Below, piece by piece: positions 16,540-24,771 of a DNA stretch of 64,000 bases (position 1 is the first letter of the stretch; each line of letters opens with the position of its first letter). The notes beneath the pieces were generated by a model. The model had not been told where the DNA came from, made no database searches, and worked only from the letters and a program-made list of their open reading frames with translations. The stretch is from positions 1 through 64,000 of the forward strand of contig JAJDTM010000013.1 in assembly GCA_022827185.1 (NCBI GenBank). The letters are read 5' to 3'. The stretch comes from Candidatus Poribacteria bacterium. GTDB taxonomy: Bacteria > Poribacteria > WGA-4E > WGA-3G. A program made the translations under genes and the position numbers.

Positions 16540-17528
16540 TACTTTTTGCCTCTCTGGAGCGTTGCCTCTATCCTCGCGTGCGTTTCCTGTTCGCCACAAA
16601 GACCGAGGAACACCTCATGCTCTAAGTCGAGTAGATATTGTTCGGAGACAAACTGAGGGGTTGAAAGTTTACCTCCACAAAGCACATAAGCCAACTTATC
16701 GGCGAGGTACTGCGAATAATCGTCAATAGTGCCTGCTTGCCGTAGCAGATGTGTTTGTAGGTTGAGCCGCGCAATCCCTTCCTCGCCAAACACAAATATC
16801 TGTTGTGGCTCAGGTGGGTGATACCCCGCTTTGTGCCTTGAGAGAACAAGTTGCTTGGCATCTTCAAGATGCGTCTCTTGGTTTGATGAGATCGCATCCG
16901 TGTGCCGGAGATAACTGAGTTCCACTGCATCCGCAGCGTTTTGTGAAACCGTGGATTCGCGGATGGTATCAAAAGCCTTATTCACATAAGGAAACAGATT
17001 CTGAATCGGTGCAGGCAGTGTTTGTTCCTCCAGACATCGAAGTGCCATTTCCTTAGTACCACCGCCTCCAGGAATGAGTCCGACGCGGAGTTCAACGAGA
17101 CCGAGGGAGCTTTCAGTGAAGGCTTGGACGGCATCCGCACCGAAAACGAATTCGCACCCGCCACCGAGTGCCATACCTGCTGTTGCCGCGACGACCGGTT
17201 TTGATGCCGTGCGGAGTTTTGTGCAAACGGTTTGCAGTTTGCGGAGTGTTCCCGAAATCGCGTCCCAATTCTGGCTCTTCGCACGTTCCAAAAGGAGTAT
17301 GAGGTTAAGTCCCACCGAAAAATGCTTCGCTTCTGTGGCAATGACCATGCCTACGTAATTGGTTTCCACCTCGTCCAACGCGGCATCAAACATCTCCAGC
17401 ATTTCATCGCCTATGATGTTCAGCTTGCCATGCAGTTCAAGTTGAGCAACCCCATCGCCGATGTCTATTAGACTGGCATCTGCATTGGAGATAATAGGTT
17501 TAGTGTCTGTCGTTTTTAACGTTGGCAT
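16539..17528 (-). CDS. Enoyl-CoA hydratase, equivalent to the C-terminal half of FadN
   Basis: A 329-residue crotonase-fold protein. Oxyanion-hole segments are KHFSVGLNL and GMALGGGCEF; the catalytic Glu region is LGLVELRVGLIPGGGG. The ending VSEQYLLDLEHEVFLGLCGE and the opening SNADASLIDIGDGVAQLELH are those of the crotonase half of Bacillus FadN, a fusion of 3-hydroxyacyl-CoA dehydrogenase and hydratase. Here the dehydrogenase half is absent and the frame starts cleanly with an ATG. With fadA it forms a two-gene beta-oxidation unit; a separate dehydrogenase must be encoded elsewhere. Confidence 0.85.
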   Translation of the reverse strand: MPTLKTTDTKPIISNADASLIDIGDGVAQLELHGKLNIIGDEMLEMFDAALDEVETNYVGMVIATEAKHFSVGLNLILLLERAKSQNWDAISGTLRKLQTVCTKLRTASKPVVAATAGMALGGGCEFVFGADAVQAFTESSLGLVELRVGLIPGGGGTKEMALRCLEEQTLPAPIQNLFPYVNKAFDTIRESTVSQNAADAVELSYLRHTDAISSNQETHLEDAKQLVLSRHKAGYHPPEPQQIFVFGEEGIARLNLQTHLLRQAGTIDDYSQYLADKLAYVLCGGKLSTPQFVSEQYLLDLEHEVFLGLCGEQETHARIEATLQRGKK

Positions 17529-17576
17529 TTCAATAATTTACCTTAGTGGCGTTTCCAAACCGCCGGCAATTGCGCA

Positions 17577-17984
17577 TTACGCATCGAAATGGTAGACGAT
17601 TTCATCGAACCGATCCGCTGCAAAGGTGAATAGAAAAACAAGGTTTTCAGTACCGGTGCAACGGAGCGAATGCTTTGCATTAGCCGGTATGAAGACAGAT
17701 GCGCCGGGACCGAGTGATGCCTCGTGATCATCCACTGTCACATACCCGTGACCGCTGATGACGTAGTATGTCTCTGCGGGGGCATGGTGATGGAGCGGCA
17801 GCAGGGTCCCCGGTGTCATCTCTGCTATTCCAGTAGAGAGTTGACTACTGGGTCCGCGTTCACCGGATATGAGGATTTTCCAACGCACTGGACTTTTGGC
17901 AGCGAGTTCTGGGTCGTCCCAAGTTTCCCAGTCAAGTTCTGCTTGGTTGAGGATAATAGGTTTTTGTTTATTCATGAGACACAT
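17577..17984 (-). CDS. Single-domain cupin protein
   Basis: A 135-residue small cupin. Motif 1 is LPLHHHAPAETYYVISGHGYV (about residues 63-83) with three His and a Glu as metal ligands, motif 2 is GASVFIPANAKHSLRCTG with the last His. Such proteins bind a metal and act as small-molecule dioxygenases, isomerases or sensors; the role cannot be given. The start may be the ATG three codons later; neither has a Shine-Dalgarno. It precedes the fatty-acid pair by 48 nt. Confidence 0.85.
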   Translation of the reverse strand: MCLMNKQKPIILNQAELDWETWDDPELAAKSPVRWKILISGERGPSSQLSTGIAEMTPGTLLPLHHHAPAETYYVISGHGYVTVDDHEASLGPGASVFIPANAKHSLRCTGTENLVFLFTFAADRFDEIVYHFDA

Positions 17985-18079
17985 TTTAACAAATTGAGGA
18001 AGATTTTACAAGATTTTTCCAATTCGATCAGAAGCATTCAGTTGTCAGAGAAGACAAGGTTAACTGTCCATTCCTGATT

Positions 18080-18112
18080 AAAAGAAAAAGGGCAGGCCCT
18101 GGGGCCTGCCCT
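18080..18112 (-). terminator. Rho-independent terminator of ilvD
   Basis: On the minus strand, downstream of the ilvD stop: stem AGGGCAGGCCC / GGGCCTGCCCT with a 2-nt loop, followed by TTTTTCTTTT. Eleven base pairs and a strong U-tract. Confidence 0.9.
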
Positions 18113-18135
18113 ACAAGTAGAAATGGAAAAGGTCT

Positions 18136-19815
18136 TTATCCAGTCACAGCACCTTCGGAGGCGGAAGAGACGGCGTTTGCATACTTCGCCATGACACCAC
18201 GGGCATAGCGCGGTTCAGGGGGAGTCCACTGCTCAAAGCGTGCTTGGATTTCAGCGTCGGAGAGTTGAACATCGAGTCGTCGTTCCTTTGCGTCAATTAC
18301 AATTTCGTCGCCTTCTTGGAGGATAGCGATGGGGCCGCCTCTTGCTGCTTCAGGTGCGACGTGACAGATCATAAAGCCGTGCGTTGCGCCAGAGAATCTA
18401 CCGTCGGTTAAGAGCGCGACATCCTCACTTAAACCTGCGCCGACAAGTGCTGCTGTTACACCCAACATCTCACGCATACCGGGACCACCGGTGGGTCCTT
18501 CATAACGGATAACGACGACATCACCGGGTTTAATCTCTCCGCCCTTAATAGCGGCAAAGGTATCCTCTTCACGTTCAAAGATACGCGCGGGCCCGCGATG
18601 AAGCGTTTTTTCCTGTCCGGCTAACTTAATGACACAACCTTCTGGTGAAAGATTACCTCTCAAGATCGCGAATCCGCCGGTCGGTTTGAGCGGTAAATCT
18701 ACGGGTCTGACGACTTGTTGTCCTTCGGTTTCTGTGGCTGCGTTTGCCTCCACGCCGATGGTTTTGCCTGTGACAGTGAGTTCGTCGGTGTGGAGCAAAC
18801 CTGCCTCTGCCAAGCGTTTCGCTAAGAACGGAATACCGCCTGCTTCATATAGGTCGGTGGCAACAAACTGTCCACCGGGTTTGAGATCTGCTAACACGGG
18901 TGTCCTTTGACTAATTGCATGGAAGTCCTCAAGCGTCAATGGGATTTGTGCTTCGTGTGCGATAGCGAGGAGATGCAGCACGCCGTTGGTAGAGCCACCG
19001 GTCGCAGCGACAGAGGTAATCGCATTCTCAAGCGACTTACGGGTAATAATTTGGCTCGGTCGCCGGTCAGTGGCAAGCATGTCCATTACAAGTTGTCCAA
19101 CTTTATATGCCTCGTCGTCCTTTTCCTCCACGACTGCCGGGACACTTCCGCTTCCCATCGGAGCGATGCCCAACATTTCAACGGCTGTTGCCATGGTATT
19201 AGCAGTAAATTGTCCACCACACGCCCCGGGACCGGGACATCCCTTGCTAATGAGGTCATCAAGTTCTTCGACAGTTATTGTGCCTTCTGCGTGCTGTCCG
19301 ACGGCTTCAAATACATCTTGGATGGTAACATCGCGTCCTTGAAAGTTGCCCGGCATGATTGAGCCGCCATAGAGGGTAAGGGAGGGAATATCTAACCGCG
19401 CCAATGCCATGACGGTACCAGGAACTGTTTTATCGCAACCACAAAGGGCGACGACGGCATCAAACATGTTACCGATGGAGACCAACTCAATCGAATCGGC
19501 GATGATCTCTCGACTGATAAGCGAGGTTTTCATGCCTTCGGTCCCCATAGTAATGCCATCAGAGATGCTGACGGTGTTGAATTCAAGCGGCGTTCCGCCT
19601 GCGGCGCGAATGCCCTCTTTGACTTTGGCGGCAAGTCTTCTTAAGTGGAAGTTACAGGGACCGATCTCGATCCATGTATTGGCAACCCCGATAATCGGTT
19701 TGTCAAGGTCTTCCGGTGAAAGTCCACCATCGCCGAACATGAGCATTGTCCGCGCGGCGGCGCGGTCGGGTCCGTCGGTGATTGCATAACTTCGGGGTTT
19801 CAACTTATTGGACAT
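18136..19815 (-). CDS. ilvD: Dihydroxy-acid dehydratase
   Basis: A 559-residue Fe-S enzyme of the IlvD/Edd family, third step of valine/isoleucine synthesis. Cluster cysteines lie in IGPCNFH (about 50), ALCGCDKTVPG (about 120) and GPGACGGQFTANTMA (about 195). The C-terminal domain has the substrate-site Ser of SGATHGFMICHVAPEA. I chose ATG 19813-19815 (MSNKLKPRS) with GGAG 10 nt upstream. It is 13 kb from ilvBNC and has its own terminator; the upstream region is a MITE-like element, so its promoter could not be placed. Confidence 0.96.
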   Translation of the reverse strand: MSNKLKPRSYAITDGPDRAAARTMLMFGDGGLSPEDLDKPIIGVANTWIEIGPCNFHLRRLAAKVKEGIRAAGGTPLEFNTVSISDGITMGTEGMKTSLISREIIADSIELVSIGNMFDAVVALCGCDKTVPGTVMALARLDIPSLTLYGGSIMPGNFQGRDVTIQDVFEAVGQHAEGTITVEELDDLISKGCPGPGACGGQFTANTMATAVEMLGIAPMGSGSVPAVVEEKDDEAYKVGQLVMDMLATDRRPSQIITRKSLENAITSVAATGGSTNGVLHLLAIAHEAQIPLTLEDFHAISQRTPVLADLKPGGQFVATDLYEAGGIPFLAKRLAEAGLLHTDELTVTGKTIGVEANAATETEGQQVVRPVDLPLKPTGGFAILRGNLSPEGCVIKLAGQEKTLHRGPARIFEREEDTFAAIKGGEIKPGDVVVIRYEGPTGGPGMREMLGVTAALVGAGLSEDVALLTDGRFSGATHGFMICHVAPEAARGGPIAILQEGDEIVIDAKERRLDVQLSDAEIQARFEQWTPPEPRYARGVMAKYANAVSSASEGAVTG

Positions 19816-19850
19816 TTCTCTTTTCTCCTTTAACGCCAATTTGATAATAA

Positions 19851-20069
19851 AACGTGAGTTTGAAAAAAAGTATTAGAGGTTAGGACAGGCGCGAATTGGA
19901 CGAAAAAGGCGCGATTTTAGCTCTTTAACCCCCTAAAGAATCAGAATCAACGGTATGAATGCCTTATGGGCATTCCCCGGGTATGAATGCCGTATGGCAT
20001 TCCCCGCCCCTTATCAGGGGGACTTTAATCAGAAATGTGTCTGTCCTAAGTATTTATCAAACTCACGTT
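19851..20069. mobile_element. Nested MITE-like element upstream of ilvD
   Basis: A 219-bp element with perfect 13-bp terminal inverted repeats AACGTGAGTTTGA / TCAAACTCACGTT. Just inside lie TTAGGACAG and CTGTCCTAA, the ends of a TAGGAC-type (family B-like) element. The interior contains a tandem GTATGAATGCC(T/G)TATGG block and a CCCCTTATCAGGGG hairpin. No coding capacity and no clear target duplication. Confidence 0.75.
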
Positions 20070-20071
20070 AA

Positions 20072-20587
20072 CTACATTGCAAATTCGTAGATAAGCTCAC
20101 CTTCTGGTGCGTCTTTGAGCCGTAAAATGATAGTGCCTGCTTCTTGTCGATAAGCCTGTTGATACATTGTCTTGATTAGCGTAAGATCAAAGCGATAGTT
20201 ATCCGTTGGATACGCTTCGCATGTGTCGCCGTTTGCATTGTGTGCGAGAGCAGCGTGCAGTTGAACCGGGAATGATTCGAGAAACGTATCCGAAACGACA
20301 AGTGTGAATTGGTGAGCTTCACATCCACCACTGTAGGATACACTGATATCCAGCGTATCCTCTGTGATGGTGGCAGAATTTAAGGTATATTCGTCGATTC
20401 CGAACCTATCTCCTGCATCACCGATGAAAACGCGACCTGTGTAAAATATTTCGTCTGGATTCACGTCATCCACAGAAATAGATACGGGATCATCAAGTCC
20501 CGTCTTCATCTGATCGTTTAACGGCTGACATCCGATGACGAAGACAAGTACAATCAAGGTATATGCAATGAGGCTTTTTATTTTCAT
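20072..20587 (-). CDS. Hypothetical lipoprotein
   Basis: A 171-residue exported protein. The N-terminus (MKIKSLIAYTLIVLVFVIGC) is a lipoprotein signal peptide with lipobox VIGC, cleaved before Cys20. The mature part contains ISVSYSGGCEAHQFTLV and HNANGDTCEAY, a pattern of spaced Cys and His seen in small uncharacterised lipoproteins; the two cysteines could form a disulphide. I do not recognise a named family. It is 45 nt downstream of hppA and may be co-transcribed with it. Confidence 0.75.
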   Translation of the reverse strand: MKIKSLIAYTLIVLVFVIGCQPLNDQMKTGLDDPVSISVDDVNPDEIFYTGRVFIGDAGDRFGIDEYTLNSATITEDTLDISVSYSGGCEAHQFTLVVSDTFLESFPVQLHAALAHNANGDTCEAYPTDNYRFDLTLIKTMYQQAYRQEAGTIILRLKDAPEGELIYEFAM

Positions 20588-20632
20588 ATTTTTGTCCGTT
20601 TGATGCGTTAAGTCCTTGGGATAGTTATCCCG

Positions 20633-22990
20633 CTACATACCGATCCAACTGCTAAGCGCGCCGCCGTATTTCGCGATGAGGCCGGCAAACACGACAGAGA
20701 CCATAGACATTAATTTAATCAAAATGTTCAGTGAAGGACCAGAGGTATCTTTGAACGGGTCTCCGACGGTATCCCCGACAATGGTGGCTTTGTGCTGATC
20801 GGAACCTTTTTCACCGTATTCGTCTACGTGTTTCTCTTCTTCAATAAACTTTTTGGCATTGTCCCATGCGCCCCCGGCGTTTGCCATCATGATTGCGAGG
20901 ACAAATCCGGTTGCCAAGCCGCCTGCCAGCAGTCCTAACACACCACCGACATCAAAGACTAAACCGACAGCAACCGGTACAACGATGGCGATGAGCGACG
21001 GAAAAATCATTTCCCGTTGCGCCCCCACGGTTGATATTTCGACACATCGTGCGTAATCCGGTTTCTCTTCTCCTTTCATGATACCGGGTCTTTCACGAAA
21101 TTGGCGACGGACTTCTGCGACCATAGCACCGGCGGCACGTCCGACAGCTTTCATCGTCAATGCGCAGAAATAGAACGCCATTACTGCCCCGATGAACAAT
21201 CCGATGAGCACTTGTGGGTTCATCAGGGTAACATCATAGTAATCCATGAATTGACTGACGCTGACCTTTAGTGTCTCAACCGTGCCTTCACCTTCAATAT
21301 CCAGAGTGTCTTTGCCTGCCAAATGGATTAAGCCATATCGGATTTCTTCTAAGTAGGCGGCCAGGAGTGCGAGTGCCGTTAGTGCGGCGGAACCGATTGC
21401 GAAGCCTTTACCGGTTGCGGCAGTCGTATTACCGAGTGCGTCGAGTTGATCCGTGCGTTCTCGGACGCTTTTGTCGAGTTCTGCCATTTCAGCGTTTCCA
21501 CCGGCGTTGTCTGCGATGGGTCCATAAGCATCTGTGGCAAGCGTTATGCCGAGTGTCGCCAGCATACCGACAGCAGCGATCCCGACACCGTAAAGCCCCA
21601 TCAGCGGTTCGGATGCTCCACCGGGGAGATAGTAGCTGACGGCAACTGCAGCGACGATTGTCACAACTGGAATCGCCGTTGATTCCATCCCGACAGCGAT
21701 ACCTTCGATAATGACTGTTGCGGGTCCAGTTTGCGCCTGTTTGGCGATTGCGCGTGTTGGGGAATAATCGTGAGAGGTGAAGATTTCGGTAACTTTACCG
21801 ATAACCAAGCCTGCTACGAGTCCAGCGACAATTGCGCCCCATATCTGCCACTTGTTAGGGAGATCAAGATAGATCAGCACGGGCAGCGACAAGACTGCGA
21901 TGCCGATAGCGCTCCCGTTAATGCCGAAGTTCAACGATCCCATCAACTGTTTCATTGACGCGCCCTCTTTTGTGCGTACAAGGTAGATGCCCAAAATTGA
22001 GAGAATCACGCCGATACCGGCGATAATCATTGGAGCCGAGAGATATTTAAGTTGGAGCGGAACGTCCCCATGGTCTCTGGCAGCGACGGCAGCGACACCG
22101 AGCGCAGCGGTTGCGAGGATTGAACCGGCATAAGATTCGTAGAGGTCGGCCCCCATGCCTGCGACATCGCCGACGTTGTCGCCGACGTTATCTGCGATGA
22201 CAGCCGGATTGCGAGGATCGTCCTCTGCAAGTCCGGTTTCAACTTTTCCGACGAGATCTGCCCCGACATCCGCTGCTTTCGTATAGATCCCGCCACCGAC
22301 GCGGGCGAAGAGTGCCTGCGTTGAGGCCCCCATACCGAAACTGAGCATAATCACAGTAATCTGGGGCAGCGGGTTTACTTCTAAGAATCCGGGTAATATC
22401 TTAGGGAAGAGATAGTAGAGAATGAGAAACCATCCAGTAATGTCCAGCAGCGCGAACCCGACAACGATCAATCCCATAACTGCGCCTGCGCGAAAGGCGA
22501 CCTTCAACCCGGCGTTGAGTCCTTGCATGGCAGCACTCGTGGTACGGGCGGAGGCGTTAGTTGCCGTTTTCATGCCGAGGAACCCGCAGAGTCCTGAGAA
22601 AAAACCGCCAGTGAGAAAAGCAAACGGGACGACCCTGTTTTGGGCATCAAGAACGAAAGCCATGAAGATGAAAATAAGGCAGAGGACAACAAAGACGATG
22701 CTTACGACTTTATATTGTTGCCTGAGATATGCCATCGCGCCTTCGCGTACGGATTGTGCTATATCGCGCATTGTTTCGTTACCCTCGTCCTGTTTCATCA
22801 CAGCGCGGTAGAAATGGTAGGCAAATCCGAGAGCGATGAGTGCACCGATAGGGGCAATCCACCATACAGGCGGCACTGCTGGGCGAGGATCTGTTTGGGC
22901 AAAAGCCTCGGTGGCTAAATTTAGGATAGGTAGGAATACCAGAAATGATTTCCAATTTAACCACCGTCTTTTGCAGGTGATATCACGCAT
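20633..22990 (-). CDS. hppA: K+-dependent membrane-bound pyrophosphatase (H+ or Na+ pump)
   Basis: A 785-residue, about 16-helix integral membrane enzyme that couples PPi hydrolysis to ion pumping. The PPi/Mg site is seen in DVGADLVGKVETGL and ADNVGDNVGDVAGMGADLYE, and again in GDTVGDPFKDTSGPS near the C-terminus. The segment GNTTAATGKG has Ala and Gly where K+-independent enzymes have Lys and Thr, so the enzyme should need K+. Whether it pumps H+ or Na+ I cannot settle. The first 31 residues resemble a signal peptide. The leader carries a copy of the repeated 5' element. Confidence 0.95.
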   Translation of the reverse strand: MRDITCKRRWLNWKSFLVFLPILNLATEAFAQTDPRPAVPPVWWIAPIGALIALGFAYHFYRAVMKQDEGNETMRDIAQSVREGAMAYLRQQYKVVSIVFVVLCLIFIFMAFVLDAQNRVVPFAFLTGGFFSGLCGFLGMKTATNASARTTSAAMQGLNAGLKVAFRAGAVMGLIVVGFALLDITGWFLILYYLFPKILPGFLEVNPLPQITVIMLSFGMGASTQALFARVGGGIYTKAADVGADLVGKVETGLAEDDPRNPAVIADNVGDNVGDVAGMGADLYESYAGSILATAALGVAAVAARDHGDVPLQLKYLSAPMIIAGIGVILSILGIYLVRTKEGASMKQLMGSLNFGINGSAIGIAVLSLPVLIYLDLPNKWQIWGAIVAGLVAGLVIGKVTEIFTSHDYSPTRAIAKQAQTGPATVIIEGIAVGMESTAIPVVTIVAAVAVSYYLPGGASEPLMGLYGVGIAAVGMLATLGITLATDAYGPIADNAGGNAEMAELDKSVRERTDQLDALGNTTAATGKGFAIGSAALTALALLAAYLEEIRYGLIHLAGKDTLDIEGEGTVETLKVSVSQFMDYYDVTLMNPQVLIGLFIGAVMAFYFCALTMKAVGRAAGAMVAEVRRQFRERPGIMKGEEKPDYARCVEISTVGAQREMIFPSLIAIVVPVAVGLVFDVGGVLGLLAGGLATGFVLAIMMANAGGAWDNAKKFIEEEKHVDEYGEKGSDQHKATIVGDTVGDPFKDTSGPSLNILIKLMSMVSVVFAGLIAKYGGALSSWIGM

Positions 22991-23097
22991 TTAAAACCTC
23001 TCTTTTATTTTTTTAAATTTCCTTGCGGTTCGATGAAGTGGGTTTGAGCCTTGAGGTTCCTTTCCGTAGAACCGCTCTCCATTTCATTACGAGCTTG
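22991..23097 (-). promoter_or_regulatory. Repeated 5' leader element, copy at hppA
   Basis: On the minus strand stem GCTC (23091-23094 complement), loop GTAATGAAATGGA, stem GAGC (23074-23077 complement), then a CTACGGAAAGGAAC segment and CGAACCGCAAGGAAATTTAAAAA. Compared with the other copies an extra 15 nt with its own GAGAGG Shine-Dalgarno separates it from the hppA ATG. It also lies just 10 nt after the folC stop. Confidence 0.65.
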
Positions 23098-23107
23098 CGA
23101 TCTTTCG

Positions 23108-24526
23108 CTAAGAAAGCGGAATTCCAATGGGATCTTTCGCTGAAAAATTTGATTTAAATATTTCAAGTGCTTGGCCAACGAGGTAGAGCGAACCTGTGAT
23201 GCAGATGAGATCTGTCGGCGATGCGGATGCTAATGCTTGACCGATTGCTTTTTCTGGGTTTGGACACGCCGTAGTTTTCTTACATACACCAGCCCAAGCA
23301 TCTCGTATTGTTTCAGCAGACGCTACCCGTGGGTTATCGGAAACTTCCGTAGCAATCACGGTGTCCGCCGTGTTAGCGACAATATTTCCGATTGTTGTTA
23401 GATTTTTATCTTTCATTATACTAACGATAAAAATTGCCTGATCATAACGAAAATTTTCACGAAGTGTTTGGCATAAAGCCTCCATTGAAATAGGCGAATG
23501 CGCGCCATCCAATACGACGAGCGGCGCAGCCATAATCGGCTGGATACGTCCGCGCCATTTCACATTCTTGAATCCTGCGTAGACACTGGCTTTCGGAATT
23601 GCGTATCCTGACTGTTTCAGGCATTCAATCGCTGCGATAGCAGTTGAGGCATTTACAAATTGATGGTGCCCGAGCAGCGGCATAGTAAGCTGCGGGTAAC
23701 ATTCGGAATCCGTTTCCACGTCAAATTGTTGTGCGACAGGTACGCCATCGGTATTTTGGACGAGCTGTGAAGTTGCTCCGCGATGATTCGGTTCTATATC
23801 GCAGGCGGCAGGCTTGCAAGCTGCGTCATGGATTTTAGTTTCAACAATCGGGGCATTCCGTTCGTTTGCGACTTTTTCAAATACAACCCGCGCTTCCGGA
23901 TGCTGTGGTGCGAGTGCGAGTGAACACCCTTCTTTAATGATCTCTGCTTTCTCAGCTGCTATTTCGGCATAAGTTTCGCCTAATATTGCCGTGTGCTCTA
24001 AACTGATCGGCGTGATAACAGTGATGACTGGTGTGACAACGTTGGTTGCATCGAGTCTTCCACCTAAACCGACTTCAATTACAGCAAAGTCAGTTGCCTT
24101 GTCAGCGAAATAACAGAAGGCAAGCGCGGTGTATATCTCAAAAAACGAGAGGCGTCCGAATTCGGAAGCGGAAACGGCTTCAATTGCGGGTTTGATCTTA
24201 TCCATATAAAGCGCGATCTCAGCCTCTGAAATCAACGCATTATCAATACGACAACGTTCTCGCGGTGTAATGAGGTGTGGCGACGTAAACAATCCGGTCT
24301 TATAGCCTGCGTGTGTCAGTACAGATGCGATGAGTGCGGCAGTAGAACCTTTCCCTTTGCTTCCGGCAATATGGATAATTTGTAATCTATCGTGTGGATT
24401 ACCCAGTTGTTTCAACAATAAGGAAATTCGGTTGAGATTATAGAGCCGTGCCTGTCGTGAAAAATCAGGACTTCTTTCGTAATCGATAAACGCTTCAATA
24501 TAGGCAAGTGCCGCTTCATAGTCCAT
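23108..24526 (-). CDS. folC: Bifunctional folylpolyglutamate / dihydrofolate synthase
   Basis: A 472-residue Mur-ligase-like ATP enzyme that adds glutamate to dihydropteroate and folates. N-terminal NRISLLLKQLGNPHDRLQIIH leads to the P-loop AGSKGKGSTAALI (about residues 50-62); TSPHL and the folate loop follow; GLGGRLDATNVV and SLEHTAILGETYAEIAAEKAEI are diagnostic. VLDGAHSPISMEAL marks the C-terminal domain. It is longer than usual by about 40 residues, from an insert rich in Cys/Asn around residues 240-280. ATG 24524-24526 is chosen; the longer frame reads through the leader element. Confidence 0.93.
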   Translation of the reverse strand: MDYEAALAYIEAFIDYERSPDFSRQARLYNLNRISLLLKQLGNPHDRLQIIHIAGSKGKGSTAALIASVLTHAGYKTGLFTSPHLITPRERCRIDNALISEAEIALYMDKIKPAIEAVSASEFGRLSFFEIYTALAFCYFADKATDFAVIEVGLGGRLDATNVVTPVITVITPISLEHTAILGETYAEIAAEKAEIIKEGCSLALAPQHPEARVVFEKVANERNAPIVETKIHDAACKPAACDIEPNHRGATSQLVQNTDGVPVAQQFDVETDSECYPQLTMPLLGHHQFVNASTAIAAIECLKQSGYAIPKASVYAGFKNVKWRGRIQPIMAAPLVVLDGAHSPISMEALCQTLRENFRYDQAIFIVSIMKDKNLTTIGNIVANTADTVIATEVSDNPRVASAETIRDAWAGVCKKTTACPNPEKAIGQALASASPTDLICITGSLYLVGQALEIFKSNFSAKDPIGIPLS

Positions 24527-24616
24527 TTTTTTAAGTTGCCTTGCGGTTCGGTGAGGGCGGGATGTGTCAAAAACGTTCCTCGCCGTATATCCGCGCTCCA
24601 TTTCATTACGCGCTAC
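24527..24616 (-). promoter_or_regulatory. Repeated 5' leader element, copy at folC
   Basis: On the minus strand GTA, stem GCGC (24610-24613 complement), loop GTAATGAAATGGA, stem GCGC (24593-24596 complement), GGATATACGG, then CCGAACCGCAAGG 13 nt before the folC ATG. The stem differs at two of four positions per arm from the ilvN and ggt copies (GTCC/GGAC) yet stays fully paired. The element's ATG here is open in frame with folC. Confidence 0.72.
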
Positions 24617-24771
24617 ATCTCATAATAGTTGCCAGTTTTCAGTCTGGTTTTTGATTATTAATTCGTCTTTTAATAACTTTTGTTTTTTCAGTTGCTTAAC
24701 GACGACTACAAGAACAGACTGGACAATCGGAAATCTCTTTTAACTGATAACTGACGACTAATAACCGATAA

